Shown here: in pieces, positions 46,501 to 54,524 of the stretch | Layout: each line of letters opens with the position of its first letter | Numbering within the stretch: position 1 is the stretch's first letter | NCBI RefSeq assembly: GCF_014518425.1 | Contig: NZ_JACVCU010000002.1 | Coordinates: forward strand, 806,001 to 870,000 | Direction of reading: 5' to 3' | Length of the DNA stretch: 64,000 bases | Origin: Terrabacter sp. MAHUQ-38 | Lineage (GTDB): Bacteria > Actinomycetota > Actinomycetes > Actinomycetales > Dermatophilaceae | The notes under the pieces: generated by a model | The model's database searches: none | Told to the model about the DNA's origin: nothing | The model's input: the letters and a program-made list of their open reading frames with translations, nothing else | Program-made: the position numbers and the translations under genes

Positions 46501-47008
46501 CGGCCTGCAGTGCGCCGTGCGCGAGGTCCCCGAGGAGGCCACGATCCGCGCCCGCGCCTGGTGCCGCGAGCGCGCGGGTGCGGCGCGTGGGTCGGGCCGG
46601 TGGCTCAGGCTGCACCGAGAGCGAGAACGAGACGGTCCGCGGGCCGGGGTCGAGGGAGCGGGTGCGCTCCTGCGCGCCGACGGGGAGGTGCCAGGAGTAG
46701 ACGCCGTCACGCTCGAGGAGGATGACCGCGTCGTTGCCGGCCGGCACGTCGACGTCGAGTGAGACGGTGCCTCGCCGGTTGGGCGGGCCCGGCTCGTCGA
46801 GGTCGCGGGTTCGCTGTGGTGTCAGGTCGATCCGGTCGACGACGACGAAGTCCTCGTTCCTCAGGGCCTCGACGAGGGCTGCCCTCTCGGCGGCCCGCAG
46901 GTCACCGGGCGAGAGGTCCCGGTCTGTGCGGTCGGTAGCCGGTGTGGCGTCGTAGCCGCGCGGCGTACGGACGCGCACCGCTCCCCCACCGAAGGACGCG
47001 GACGGCAT
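43580..47008 (-). CDS. Alpha/beta-hydrolase (lipase-like) fused to a CHAT protease domain
   Basis: A 1142-residue multidomain protein. Residues 1-200 are an unassigned beta-rich domain (FVVVDRIDLTP, VSLDVDVPAG). Residues 200-560 form an alpha/beta hydrolase: LLLVHGTFSSTTG near 225 and a nucleophile elbow THSRGGL near 298 (GxSxG-like with Thr). Residues 570-623 are a Pro-rich then Lys/Ala-rich histone-H1-like linker (ATAKKATAKKSVAKK). Residues 640-760 are beta-rich. The C-terminal 350 residues are a CHAT peptidase with catalytic His in LLHFSGHG near 991 and Cys in LNACQTG near 1049. ATG 47008 follows GGAGG and overlaps an octamer. It is the first gene of an operon with the caspase-like gene. 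Confidence 0.85.
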   Translation of the reverse strand: MPSASFGGGAVRVRTPRGYDATPATDRTDRDLSPGDLRAAERAALVEALRNEDFVVVDRIDLTPQRTRDLDEPGPPNRRGTVSLDVDVPAGNDAVILLERDGVYSWHLPVGAQERTRSLDPGPRTVSFSLSVQPEPPARPTRRTRALAAPGAGADRGLLGDLAHGALQAVVLRFAAPVIVGKVVERLESSVSTGLVHVSGGALDAWRPVEGIGQVGLPTDRPARVLLLVHGTFSSTTGAFGALAVTPGAEGFVDTLVSAYDAVLGFDHRTLSVDPERNARDLLALLEPHDGELVIDVITHSRGGLVTRSFVETVLPGSSLRAAVDSIVFVASTNGGTHLADPARWHDLVDLYTNLVMATSAGLSLAPGGAPFAAIVSGVVRGVGALVKYLVSYAAGEDGVPGLAAMTPDGPFVTTLNQDQPGQPGPGTSWYVVSSDFHVSLFDDHHNPPEFPRELAVKLAEGFADGLFRGGNDLVVDTDSMAAIGGPAGGYVRDAFALGTNDVVHHVNYFSQLSVIGAISQWLPLGLGASDVEAALPDWMTAGPVVGAEAGGDRGLEMADGGGDELGAVPELPPLPPSQPLPPLPSVPPPVAAPPRPPRAARRPTAKRATAKKATAKKSVAKKTSPGARGVEAVGAEPAEVTTPAELAAEMPSTVTPGTDFTVRVRLARAQLAPTEGTVHVAETVHVVAERPINVQVYAKENVTVLDTDAKVFGLPSGDWASELTFRARALAAGPVRVSIVLRQGWVPVATVALEATAAAAGMVAPAPATAAVHTGIDAPELDGLACLDIVEGRRITGERVYSYALRLVPGEAEQVFESAPIVGRDEFVRDRIAEVERVIKDPDLTPRQRLTQLQNTGALLFDQFFPEEMQAYLWKHRERVRDLIVYTDEPFVPWELVHLKPPRGKRGTKPRFLASGGLVRWQLGSFPPREVRVRRGRARSICPVYANPMFKNDVGVAEAGYLRDRFGAKPVTATPSGVERLLRGGGFDLLHFSGHGAARSEAIADAKVLLRGQRRGSTVREQYLSSTDVSQNVDWTDPGVPGPLVVLNACQTGRSGELFTTVGGFAKAFLDAGASAFVSCLWSVQEEPARVFVETLYEELLKGTPMSRASALARAAARDADDPTWLAYVVYARPDAVLRAV

Positions 47009-47200
47009 ACGTGGCTCCCCTCCGAGCTCGACCAGAGATGTGGACCTCCCGTCACCGTAGAGCCGCGAGAGCGGCCGGTGATACCGATCCGGCCAAATCG
47101 GCGTCACCTGTAATTGCGTTGCGCGCGCCGGCGCGGGTGCGGCACCCTCGGTGTCGACCGCGACGGTGGACGACCGACGCACCGACCCAAGGAGGGTGAC

Positions 47201-47311
47201 ATGTCGATCACGGCCCCGGGCACGCCTGCCCACATCACTTCTTCCTTGGAGTCACCTTGTCATTCAATGCTTTTCACCAAGACGAGTACGAGGTCTACGA
47301 CGCCCGTCTGA
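47201..47311 (+). CDS. Short upstream ORF overlapping the RIO kinase start
   Basis: A 36-codon frame starting MSITAPGTPAHITSS and ending after RSTTPV. It has the strongest ribosome site in the area, AAGGAGG five bases before ATG 47201. It overlaps the TTG start of the RIO kinase (47257) in another frame and terminates 52 bases inside it. The surrounding 80 bases are AT-richer than the rest. It may be a regulatory leader peptide that couples translation to the kinase; the peptide itself matches nothing I know. Confidence 0.5.
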   Translation: MSITAPGTPAHITSSLESPCHSMLFTKTSTRSTTPV

Positions 47312-48165
47312 CCAACGGGCGGGTGTCCGACCTCGAGCTCGAGCAGTACGCGGTCGACACCCAGCCCGACGCCCCGCCCGAGGGCGAGCGGTGGTCGAGC
47401 TGGGACGGGGCCACGCACGGTCCGAAGCCACGACCCGCATGGGTCATCACCGACCTCGGCGCCGTCGAGGCCGACCTCGGGGTGCTCAAGACCGGCAAGG
47501 AGGCCGACGTCCACCTGGTGCGCAGGTGGGTGCCGGGCTCCCCCGACCGGGACGTGCTCATGGCCGGCAAGCGCTACCGGTCGAGCAAGCACCGCATGTT
47601 CCATCGCGACTCGGGCTACCTCGAGGGACGGCGCGTGCGGAAGTCGCGCGAGACGCGGGCCATGCGGACCCGTACCTCCTTCGGCAAGGAGCTGATCAGC
47701 GGCCTCTGGGCCTTCGCGGAGTTCGAGACGCTGGTCCGCTTGTGGAACGAGGGCCTGCCGGTGCCGTACCCGGTGCAGATGTCCGACGACGAGATGCTGA
47801 TGGAGTTCATCGGCACGCCCGACGGACAGGCCGCACCGCGCCTCGCCCAGGTCCGGCCCGCGTCCGGCCTGCTGCCCGTGCTCTTCGAGCAGCTGCGCGA
47901 GTCGATGCTCCGGCTGGCCGACCTGGGGTGGGCGCACGGCGACCTGTCGCCGTACAACGTGCTCCTCGCCGGGGAGGGCGACGACGCGCGGCTCGTCATC
48001 ATCGACTGGCCGCAGGTCGTCGACGTCATCGGCAACCCGCACGGCCCGGAGTTCCTCGAACGTGACACGCGACACATGTGTGAGTGGTTCACTCGCCGTG
48101 GGTACGTCGTGGACGAGGGTCTGCTCTTCGGTGACCTCATGGCCGCGGCCACGTCGCGCTGGTGA
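47257..48165 (+). CDS. RIO1-family serine kinase
   Basis: A 302-residue kinase of the RIO type. Visible elements: the flexible nucleotide loop GKEADVHLV near residue 87, catalytic HGDLSPYNVLL near 229 and the metal-binding IIDWPQ near 249. RIO kinases are mainly known from archaea and eukaryotes in ribosome maturation; bacterial copies are poorly characterised. The only in-frame start is TTG 47257 with GGAG five bases upstream; no ATG or GTG exists before a stop. A short ORF with a stronger site overlaps it. A 13-bp terminator follows. Confidence 0.9.
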   Translation: MSFNAFHQDEYEVYDARLTNGRVSDLELEQYAVDTQPDAPPEGERWSSWDGATHGPKPRPAWVITDLGAVEADLGVLKTGKEADVHLVRRWVPGSPDRDVLMAGKRYRSSKHRMFHRDSGYLEGRRVRKSRETRAMRTRTSFGKELISGLWAFAEFETLVRLWNEGLPVPYPVQMSDDEMLMEFIGTPDGQAAPRLAQVRPASGLLPVLFEQLRESMLRLADLGWAHGDLSPYNVLLAGEGDDARLVIIDWPQVVDVIGNPHGPEFLERDTRHMCEWFTRRGYVVDEGLLFGDLMAAATSRW

Positions 48166-48195
48166 GGCACGGACGCCGAGGAGTCCGCAGGCGTG

Positions 48196-48228
48196 ACGGA
48201 GGCCACCCGTTCGTGGGGTGGCCTCCGT
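48196..48228. terminator. 13-bp perfect hairpin after the RIO kinase
   Basis: Arms 48196-48208 (ACGGAGGCCACCC) and 48216-48228 are exact complements with a GTTCGTG loop. It lies between the convergent kinase and nitroreductase genes. Confidence 0.8.
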
Positions 48229-48283
48229 CCGCGTGCCGGCCCGGCTCCTCGCCCGGGAGAGGCAGGGGCGGTCGCGTCCGGCC

Positions 48284-48922
48284 TCAGTCGGTGAGGAAGT
48301 CCGCCGGATGGCCGAACTTGCCCGAGTGGACGAAGGCCTCGAGCGGCAGGCGAGAGCGCGGAAGGCGGGCGCGGGTGCGCACCCAGCCGGGCATCTGCGC
48401 GTCGCCGTCGGGCCCGGCCGGCAGGCCGAGCGCGATGCCGGTCGTCACGGCCCAGTGCGGCGGCACGGCGAACGCCTCGGTGGCGGCGCGGTGGTCGAAG
48501 CCGCCGAACTGGCGTACCTGCAGGCCCATCGAGCGGGCCTGCACGGTGATGTGGGCGACGGCCTGCCCGAGGTCGAACATCGCGTAGTCGCTGTAGGCGA
48601 TCTCGTGGTCCTCGTCGGTCGCGACCTGGTGCAGCGTGAGGATGATGGCCGACGCCGACGGTGCCCACGCCTGGTTGGCCGACGACAGCACCTGGACCAT
48701 CGCGGCGTGGGTGTCGTCGCCGCGCAGGCCGACGATGAAGCCCCACGGCTGCGAGTTGCCGGCAGACGGTGACCAGCGCGCAGCCTCGAGGATGGCGCGC
48801 AGGGCGTCCGGGCCGATGACGTGCGAGCGGTCATAGACCATGACGCTCTCGCGGTCGCGCAACAGCGGGGTCAGGATCTCCGGCTGCGCCTCGCGGGGCG
48901 GCTCGTGCGGGCTCGCGGTCAT
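48284..48922 (-). CDS. Nitroreductase-family FMN protein
   Basis: A 212-residue flavoprotein. The N-terminal RESVMVYDRSHVIGPDALRAILEAARWSPSAGNSQPWGF region is the nitroreductase FMN-binding signature, and PHWAVTTGIALGLP near 160 completes the fold. Such enzymes reduce nitro compounds, quinones or flavins with NAD(P)H. The ATG at 48922 shares bases with the proS stop (TGATG), so translation is coupled to proS. Substrate unknown. Confidence 0.9.
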   Translation of the reverse strand: MTASPHEPPREAQPEILTPLLRDRESVMVYDRSHVIGPDALRAILEAARWSPSAGNSQPWGFIVGLRGDDTHAAMVQVLSSANQAWAPSASAIILTLHQVATDEDHEIAYSDYAMFDLGQAVAHITVQARSMGLQVRQFGGFDHRAATEAFAVPPHWAVTTGIALGLPAGPDGDAQMPGWVRTRARLPRSRLPLEAFVHSGKFGHPADFLTD

Positions 48923-50331
48923 CAGTACGCCCTCCCCACCACGGCGAGCACGCCGTCGTCGGACTCCGAGGCCGGCACGGACCCGTCCGGCAGGGTGAGG
49001 CAGCGCACCGTGACGGCCGACTCGGCGAGGAGTGCCTCGCCCTCGGGTCCGATCGTCGACCACGGGACCGTGGCCCAGCCGGTCTGGGCCGCCTCGGCGG
49101 CCTCGTCGAGGGTCGTGGCCGCCGAGGTGCTGGCGTCACGGTGGGCCAGCGCGGCGGCATAGAGCGCCTCCTGGTCGTCGGCGAGCGCCCCGACGACGAC
49201 CCCGGCGACACCGGCGAGGGGGACGGCCGACTTGCCGCCTGCGATGCGCCGGGCCACGGTGACGCTCCCCTCGGTGAGGTCACGGGGGCCCATCTCGACG
49301 CGGACCGGGATGCCCTTGAGCTCTGCGTCGACCACGCGGCGCCCGAAGGGTGTGTCGAGGCGCGCGTCGAGCTCGGCCCGCACTCCGCGCGCCACGAGGT
49401 CCGAGAGGACCTGCCGCGCCGCCTCGAGGACTCCCTCGCCCTCCTTGACGACCATGACGAGTGCCTGGACCGGCGCGAGCCGGGGCGGCACGCGCAGCCC
49501 GTGGTCGTCGCCGTGGCACATGATGAGGCCGCCGAGCATGCGGGTCGAGGTGCCCCACGACGTGGTCCAGCACGTCTCGTGGCTGCCCTGCTCGGAGAGG
49601 TACGAGATGTCGAAGGCCTTCGCGAAGTTCTGCCCGAGCTCATGGCTCGTGCCCATCTGCAGTGCCTTGCCGTCGCGCATCATCGCTTCCAGCGCAAGCG
49701 TGTTCGTCGCGCCGGCGAAGCGCTCCCTGGCCGTCTTGCGACCGAGGACGACCGGCATGGCGAGCATCTCGCGCATGAAGGTCGCGTAGACCTCTTCGTG
49801 GATGTGCTTGGCGTAGAGGCGCGCGTCCTCCTCCGTGGCGTGTGCCGTGTGGCCCTCCTGCCAGAGGAACTCGCTCGTGCGCAGGAAGATCCGCGGACGC
49901 AGCTCCCACCGGACGACGTTGGCCCACTGGTTGAGCAGCAGCGGCAGGTCGCGGTAGCTCTGCGTCCACTTCGCCATGAACTCACCGATGACGGTCTCGG
50001 AGGTCGGCCGCACCACGACCGGCTCCTCGAGCTCCTTGCCACCGGCATGCGTCACCACGGCGAGCTCGGGACTGAAGCCCTCGACGTGCTCGGCCTCGCG
50101 GGTGAGGTACGACTCGGGGATGAAGAGCGGGAAGTACGCGTTGCGCGCGCCCGCGTCCTTGATGCGCCGGTCCAGGTCGGCCTGCATGCGCTCCCAGATC
50201 GCGTAGCCGTACGGCCGGATCACCATGGTGCCGCGCACCGGACCGTTGTCGGCGAGCTCGGCCTTGGCGACGACGTCCTGGTACCAGCGAGGGAAGTCCT
50301 CGGTCTGGGGCGTGAGCACGGGCTGGGCCAT
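48922..50331 (-). CDS. proS: Prolyl-tRNA synthetase (archaeal/eukaryotic-like type)
   Basis: A 469-residue class II synthetase. Motif 1 surrounds YGYAIWERMQADLDRR, motif 2 is RTSEFLWQEGHTAHAT near 150, and motif 3 is GDDHGLRVPPRLAP near 280. There is no editing insertion, and the protein ends in AY, the C-terminal Tyr typical of the archaeal-type enzyme. It charges tRNA-Pro. Next downstream is the coupled nitroreductase gene. Many actinobacteria carry the bacterial type elsewhere or instead. Confidence 0.95.
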   Translation of the reverse strand: MAQPVLTPQTEDFPRWYQDVVAKAELADNGPVRGTMVIRPYGYAIWERMQADLDRRIKDAGARNAYFPLFIPESYLTREAEHVEGFSPELAVVTHAGGKELEEPVVVRPTSETVIGEFMAKWTQSYRDLPLLLNQWANVVRWELRPRIFLRTSEFLWQEGHTAHATEEDARLYAKHIHEEVYATFMREMLAMPVVLGRKTARERFAGATNTLALEAMMRDGKALQMGTSHELGQNFAKAFDISYLSEQGSHETCWTTSWGTSTRMLGGLIMCHGDDHGLRVPPRLAPVQALVMVVKEGEGVLEAARQVLSDLVARGVRAELDARLDTPFGRRVVDAELKGIPVRVEMGPRDLTEGSVTVARRIAGGKSAVPLAGVAGVVVGALADDQEALYAAALAHRDASTSAATTLDEAAEAAQTGWATVPWSTIGPEGEALLAESAVTVRCLTLPDGSVPASESDDGVLAVVGRAY

Positions 50332-50382
50332 GGCCTCGATCCTACGGTCGGCGTGTACGCGTCCCTCCCGGCGTGACCCGGC

Positions 50383-51240
50383 TCACGTCGCCTGGGCCCG
50401 CTCCATCGTCGCGACCATGAACGCCTGCCACGCCTCGCGCGACTCGGCGAGCTCGCCCGGCCCGCCGACCTGCTCGAGGATGCGGGACGTCGCGTCGCGA
50501 GTCACGTCGTCGAAGTCGCCCGTGGTCTCGACGTCGGTGCGCTCCCACACGTGCCGGCACATGGCCTGCACGGCCTGGACCTGCGCGTTGGAGCGGCGGA
50601 TGAGGCGAGGTCGTTCCGGACCGAAGCGTCCGATGTCGACGTGGATGTGGTTGGCGTGCGCGGCGTCGAAGAGATACGTCAGCACGTCGGCGAACTCGTG
50701 GTGGAGCCCGGCGGCTGTGCCCCAGTAGAGCCGGAGACGCCGGCGCAGCTCGCTCGCCGGGGCGTCCCGCCACTGGTCGTAGCGCAGCGACGTCAGGTCG
50801 CGCCCGTCGGCGCGCAGCCGCGCGATGTCGATCGCCTCGCCCGAGCTGTGCCACGACGTCGACGAGCCACGCACCCAGGCGCCGAACGAGCGGATCTGGT
50901 CGGGTGCCTGCCCCACGTGCCGCCGGTGCAGCGCGAGCCACCCGTCGAGCCGGGCCCCGAACGGCTCCGTCACGTAGTAGGTCGCGGGACGCCCGTTCAC
51001 CTCGTAGGCGTATGCCGCGTGGCCGATGCGCCGGCGGGCCCGCAGGTCCGTGAAGTCGACGGGCTGCGGGTCGAGGCGCAGCTCGGGCGGTGGCGGTTCG
51101 CCGAGACCCGGGATCTGCGGGAGGGGCGGGAGGCCGGGACCGTGCGACACGGCATACAGCCCGCCGGCGGCGACCGCTCCGACCGCGCCGAGCGTGAGGA
51201 GGCGCCGACGGGTCAGGCCGGAGCCGGTGTCCTGCCTCAT
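50383..51240 (-). CDS. Tat-exported extensin-like / LAS-type peptidase
   Basis: A 285-residue protein with a twin-arginine signal LTRRRLLTLGAVGAVAAGG (residues 9-27). The mature domain contains WHSSGEAIDIARLR near 131 and NHIHVDIG near 198. The His, Asp and His residues fit the zinc site of the extensin-like/VanY (LAS) peptidase group that cuts peptidoglycan peptides. It should act in the cell wall. It follows proS upstream on the same strand (the frame begins beyond proS start) with about 50 bases between. Confidence 0.8.
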   Translation of the reverse strand: MRQDTGSGLTRRRLLTLGAVGAVAAGGLYAVSHGPGLPPLPQIPGLGEPPPPELRLDPQPVDFTDLRARRRIGHAAYAYEVNGRPATYYVTEPFGARLDGWLALHRRHVGQAPDQIRSFGAWVRGSSTSWHSSGEAIDIARLRADGRDLTSLRYDQWRDAPASELRRRLRLYWGTAAGLHHEFADVLTYLFDAAHANHIHVDIGRFGPERPRLIRRSNAQVQAVQAMCRHVWERTDVETTGDFDDVTRDATSRILEQVGGPGELAESREAWQAFMVATMERAQAT

Positions 51241-51384
51241 GACTGCTCCAACGCACGAGGGCGCCGGAGGTATCCCGCACGCCGGACCGATGGGGCAGAC
51301 TCACGATGAGCGACCAGTCCCGCGTGGGTGATGTGCGAGGGGCGGCGGGTGCCGCGGCGCGACCGATCCGAGGAGGGGTTGACC

Positions 51385-53820
51385 ATGACCGAGCAGAGGA
51401 GACGGACCCTGATCCCGCTGGTGCCGGTGCGCCCCACCCCCGCGCCGACGCATGACGTCGACGCCACGGACGTCGAGCGGTCGCGGCTGCGCGCGAAGGC
51501 GGGCGGCCTTCCCGCCATCGCCGTCACGGCCCAGCGCGGCATGGAGCAGATGGGCGTCCGGCGCTCGTTCGCGACGCTGCGCCGCATCAACCAGGCCGAC
51601 GGCTTCGACTGCATGGGCTGCGCGTGGCCCGACCCGCACCCGGAGGAGCGCAGCGTCGCGGAGTTCTGCGAGAACGGCGCCAAGGCGGTCGCGGAGGAGG
51701 CGACCCTGCGCCGGGTCGACCCCGACTTCTTCGCCCGGTACCCCGTCGCCGAGCTGGAAGGCTGGACCGACTACCTGCTCGGGCAGCAGGGCAGGATCAC
51801 GCACCCCATGGTGCTGCGTGAGGGCGGCACGCACTACGAGCCGATCTCGTGGGACGACGCCTTCGCCCTCATCGCAGACCGGCTGCGCGGTCTCGCGAGC
51901 CCCGAAGAGGCGCTCTTCTACACGAGCGGGCGCGCGTCCAACGAGGCCGCGTTCGCGTACCAGCTCTTCGCCCGTGCCTTCGGCACGAACAACCTGCCCG
52001 ACTGCTCGAACATGTGCCACGAGTCGACGTCCGTCGCGCTCGCCGAGGTCATCGGCATCGGCAAGGGGTCGGTGACGCTCGAGGACCTCTACGAGGCCGA
52101 GCTCATCGTCATCGCCGGGCAGAACCCCGGCACGAACCACCCCCGCATGCTCATCGCGCTCGAGAAGGCCAAGCGCGGCGGCGCGACGATCGTCGCCGTC
52201 AACCCCCTCCCGGAGGCCGGGTTGCGTGGCTTCGACAACCCGCAGACAGTCCGGGGCCTGACGGGCGTCGGCACCGAGCTGGCCGACGAGTTCCTCGCGA
52301 TCCGCGTCGGCGGCGACCTGGCCCTCTTCCAGGCGATCGGCTCACTGCTCGTCGCCCGCGACGACGCCGGCGAGGATGTGCTCGACCACGACTTCATCGA
52401 GCGGCACACGACCGGCTTCGAGGCGTGGGCCCAGCACGTCCGCGAGCTCGACTGGGCCCTCGTCGCCGAGGCCACCTCGCTCGACCGGGCCCAGATCGAG
52501 AGGGTCGCCGAGCTGTTCGCGCGCTCGCGCCGCACGGTGCTGTGCTGGGCGATGGGCGTCACGCAGCACCGGCACGCCGTCGCCACGATCAAGGAGATGG
52601 CCAACGTCGCGCTCGTCCAGGGCAACATCGGCAAGCCCGGCGCGGGGCTCTGCCCCGTCCGCGGGCACTCGAACGTCCAGGGCGACCGCACGATGGGGAT
52701 CTGGGAGAAGCTGCCGCCCCACTTCGGCGACGCCCTCGAGGCGGAGTTCGGCATCACCGTCCCGCGTGAGAGAGGTCTCGACGTCGTCAACGCGATTCGG
52801 GCGATGCGCGACCACCAGGCGAAGGTGCTCGTCGGGCTCGGAGGCAACTTCGCTGCCGCGACGCCCGACACGGAGGTCACCCACGACGCGCTGCGCAACG
52901 TCGAGCTCGTCGTCAACGTCTCGACGAAGCTCAACCGCTCGCACGTCGTCGTCGGCCACACCTCGCTGATCCTGCCGACGCTGGGCCGCACGGAGCGCGA
53001 CGAGCAGCGCAGCGGCCTGCAGGCCGTCACGGTCGAAGACAGCATGTCCAGCGTCCACCTCTCGCGCGGCCGGCTCGAGCCGGCGAGCCCGCACCTGCGC
53101 TCGGAGGTGTCGATCGTCTGCGGCATCGCGGCCGCGACCCTCGCCGGGCGCGGCGCCCCGGGCGAGATCGACTGGGCCGCAATGGCGGACGACTACTCCG
53201 TCATCCGCCGGCACATCGAACGGGTCGTGCCCGGGTGTGCCGCCTACGACGAGAAGGTCCACCGGCCGGGGGGCTTCGTGCTCCCCCACCCGCCGCGTGA
53301 CTCGCGGACCTTCGAGACGCCGTCCGGACGGGCAGCGCTGACGGTGAGCCCCCTGGAGATGGTGTCGGCTCCTGAGGGGCACCTCGTGCTCCAGTCGCTC
53401 CGGAGCCACGACCAGTTCAACACGACCATCTACGGGCACGACGACCGCTACCGGGGCATCTCCGGCGGGCGCGAGATCGTCATGGTCCACCCCGACGACC
53501 TCGCCACGCTGGGGTTCTCCGACGGCGACCGCGTCGACGTCATCGCTCCCTGGCCCGACGGCACCCAGCGCGTCGTGCGCAACTTCCGGATCATCGCCTA
53601 CCCCACGGTCCGCGGCTGCGCCGCCGGCTACTACCCCGAGGTCAACCCGCTCGTCGCGCTCGAGTCGACGGCGATCGGCAGCAACTGCCCCGTGTCCAAG
53701 GCGGTCGTCGTGCGGTTCGTGCCGGCAGGCACTGCGGACACGCACTCGGCGTCCGACGACTTCGCTGCCGGTGACGACGCGGAGAAGCGCAGCGAGGTCA
53801 CCCCGCACCACCTCAGCTGA
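51385..53820 (+). CDS. FdhF/YdeP-family molybdopterin oxidoreductase
   Basis: An 811-residue Mo-bis-MGD enzyme of the YdeP group. It has a reduced N-terminal Cys pair DCMGCAW near residue 76 in place of a full Fe-S site, a likely Mo-region Cys in SNMCHESTS near 211, and the C-terminal molydopterin-dinucleotide domain (HDQFNTTIYGHDDRYRG, NCPVSKAVVVRF). These enzymes are related to formate dehydrogenases but many lack partner subunits, as here. Substrate unknown. GAGGAGGGG precedes ATG 51385. The MoeZ-type cofactor chemistry is present elsewhere in the window. Confidence 0.9.
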   Translation: MTEQRRRTLIPLVPVRPTPAPTHDVDATDVERSRLRAKAGGLPAIAVTAQRGMEQMGVRRSFATLRRINQADGFDCMGCAWPDPHPEERSVAEFCENGAKAVAEEATLRRVDPDFFARYPVAELEGWTDYLLGQQGRITHPMVLREGGTHYEPISWDDAFALIADRLRGLASPEEALFYTSGRASNEAAFAYQLFARAFGTNNLPDCSNMCHESTSVALAEVIGIGKGSVTLEDLYEAELIVIAGQNPGTNHPRMLIALEKAKRGGATIVAVNPLPEAGLRGFDNPQTVRGLTGVGTELADEFLAIRVGGDLALFQAIGSLLVARDDAGEDVLDHDFIERHTTGFEAWAQHVRELDWALVAEATSLDRAQIERVAELFARSRRTVLCWAMGVTQHRHAVATIKEMANVALVQGNIGKPGAGLCPVRGHSNVQGDRTMGIWEKLPPHFGDALEAEFGITVPRERGLDVVNAIRAMRDHQAKVLVGLGGNFAAATPDTEVTHDALRNVELVVNVSTKLNRSHVVVGHTSLILPTLGRTERDEQRSGLQAVTVEDSMSSVHLSRGRLEPASPHLRSEVSIVCGIAAATLAGRGAPGEIDWAAMADDYSVIRRHIERVVPGCAAYDEKVHRPGGFVLPHPPRDSRTFETPSGRAALTVSPLEMVSAPEGHLVLQSLRSHDQFNTTIYGHDDRYRGISGGREIVMVHPDDLATLGFSDGDRVDVIAPWPDGTQRVVRNFRIIAYPTVRGCAAGYYPEVNPLVALESTAIGSNCPVSKAVVVRFVPAGTADTHSASDDFAAGDDAEKRSEVTPHHLS

Positions 53821-53831
53821 GCACGCGCCAC

Positions 53832-53901
53832 GTGGCACGGGCTGCGTGGCACGCGCTGCGTGGCCCGGGCTGCGTGGCACCGGCCGCGTGGCACGGGCTG
53901 C
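53832..53901. repeat. 14-bp minisatellite, five units
   Basis: Five tandem units of GTGGCACGGGCTGC with one to three substitutions, at 53832, 53846, 53860, 53874 and 53888. It starts 12 bases after the stop of the molybdopterin oxidoreductase gene. Copy number may differ between strains. Confidence 0.85.
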
Positions 53902-54059
53902 GTCTCGGCCGACGGGCGACGGTGCGCCACGCAGTCCGTGGCCCAAACCGCAGGTCGTGCACCGGACGGCAGTCGGCTCGGGGCTCCCCCCCGCTCATCG
54001 GCGACCAGGGGCGTGGCGCGTCCCCCCGGATCGTCGGTGCGGGCGGGCCAGCCCTCAGC

Positions 54060-54417
54060 CAGGGCGTGCTCTCCGACCGCTACGGGATGCATCGCGCTCG
54101 AGAGCTCCGGCCTGGCTGCCGGCACGCCGATCAGCTTGTCGGCTGGTCGATGGGCGGCTTCGGCGCGTTGCTCATCGTGAGTGACCTCGGTCCCTCCCGC
54201 GTGAGGTCTGTCGTGGCGGCGAGCGCAGCACTCTGGCTCACGGGCAGCGAGACGTCGCACGGGGGCGTGCGACGGACGCGCCGACTTCGACCGGCACTCG
54301 ATCTTCCGCCGAACTGCCCGGCTCGCCGAGCCGCACTTCGTCATGGGAGGTCCCGACGACGACGTCTGGTGCGCGCACGCGGCGGCCCAGATGGCCTGGG
54401 CGCCCGAGCGAGTCTGA
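54060..54417 (+). pseudogene. Decayed alpha/beta-hydrolase (putative esterase)
   Basis: Two reading frames give consecutive parts of one esterase. The first holds the nucleophile elbow LVGWSMGGFGALL (from about 54135) and VVAASAALWLTGSETSHG. From about 54271 the +1 frame continues DGRADFDRHSIFRR, AEPHFVMGGPDDDVW and ends at 54417. Together they match the serine-elbow to C-terminal region of esterase-D-type hydrolases. The frame shift lies near 54258-54271 and the N-terminal half is missing or unrecognisable. The remnant sits between the minisatellite and the ECF41 promoter. Gene loss at this locus is inferred. Confidence 0.65.
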
Positions 54418-54428
54418 GGCACCGGTGA

Positions 54429-54455
54429 TGTCACACTTCGGCCGGTACGCGTGTC
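54429..54455 (+). promoter_or_regulatory. ECF41-type sigma promoter
   Basis: TGTCACA (54429-54435), 16 bases, then TGTC (54452-54455). The consensus I know for ECF41 sigma factors is TGTCACA-N16-CGTC, so the match is ten of eleven positions. It lies about 70 bases before the CMD gene, whose operon includes the sigma gene, implying self-activation. Confidence 0.7.
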
Positions 54456-54465
54456 CACCTCCTGA

Positions 54466-54510
54466 CGGCACCCACCATCACGGCGCCCACCACCACGGCG
54501 CCCACCACCA
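54466..54510. repeat. 15-bp tandem repeat in the CMD leader
   Basis: A degenerate CGGCACCCACCATCA followed by two perfect CGGCGCCCACCACCA units, just before the GGAGGAG ribosome site. It lies in the untranslated leader and could alter expression by copy number. Confidence 0.8.
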
Positions 54511-54524
54511 CGGAGGAGACCGAG

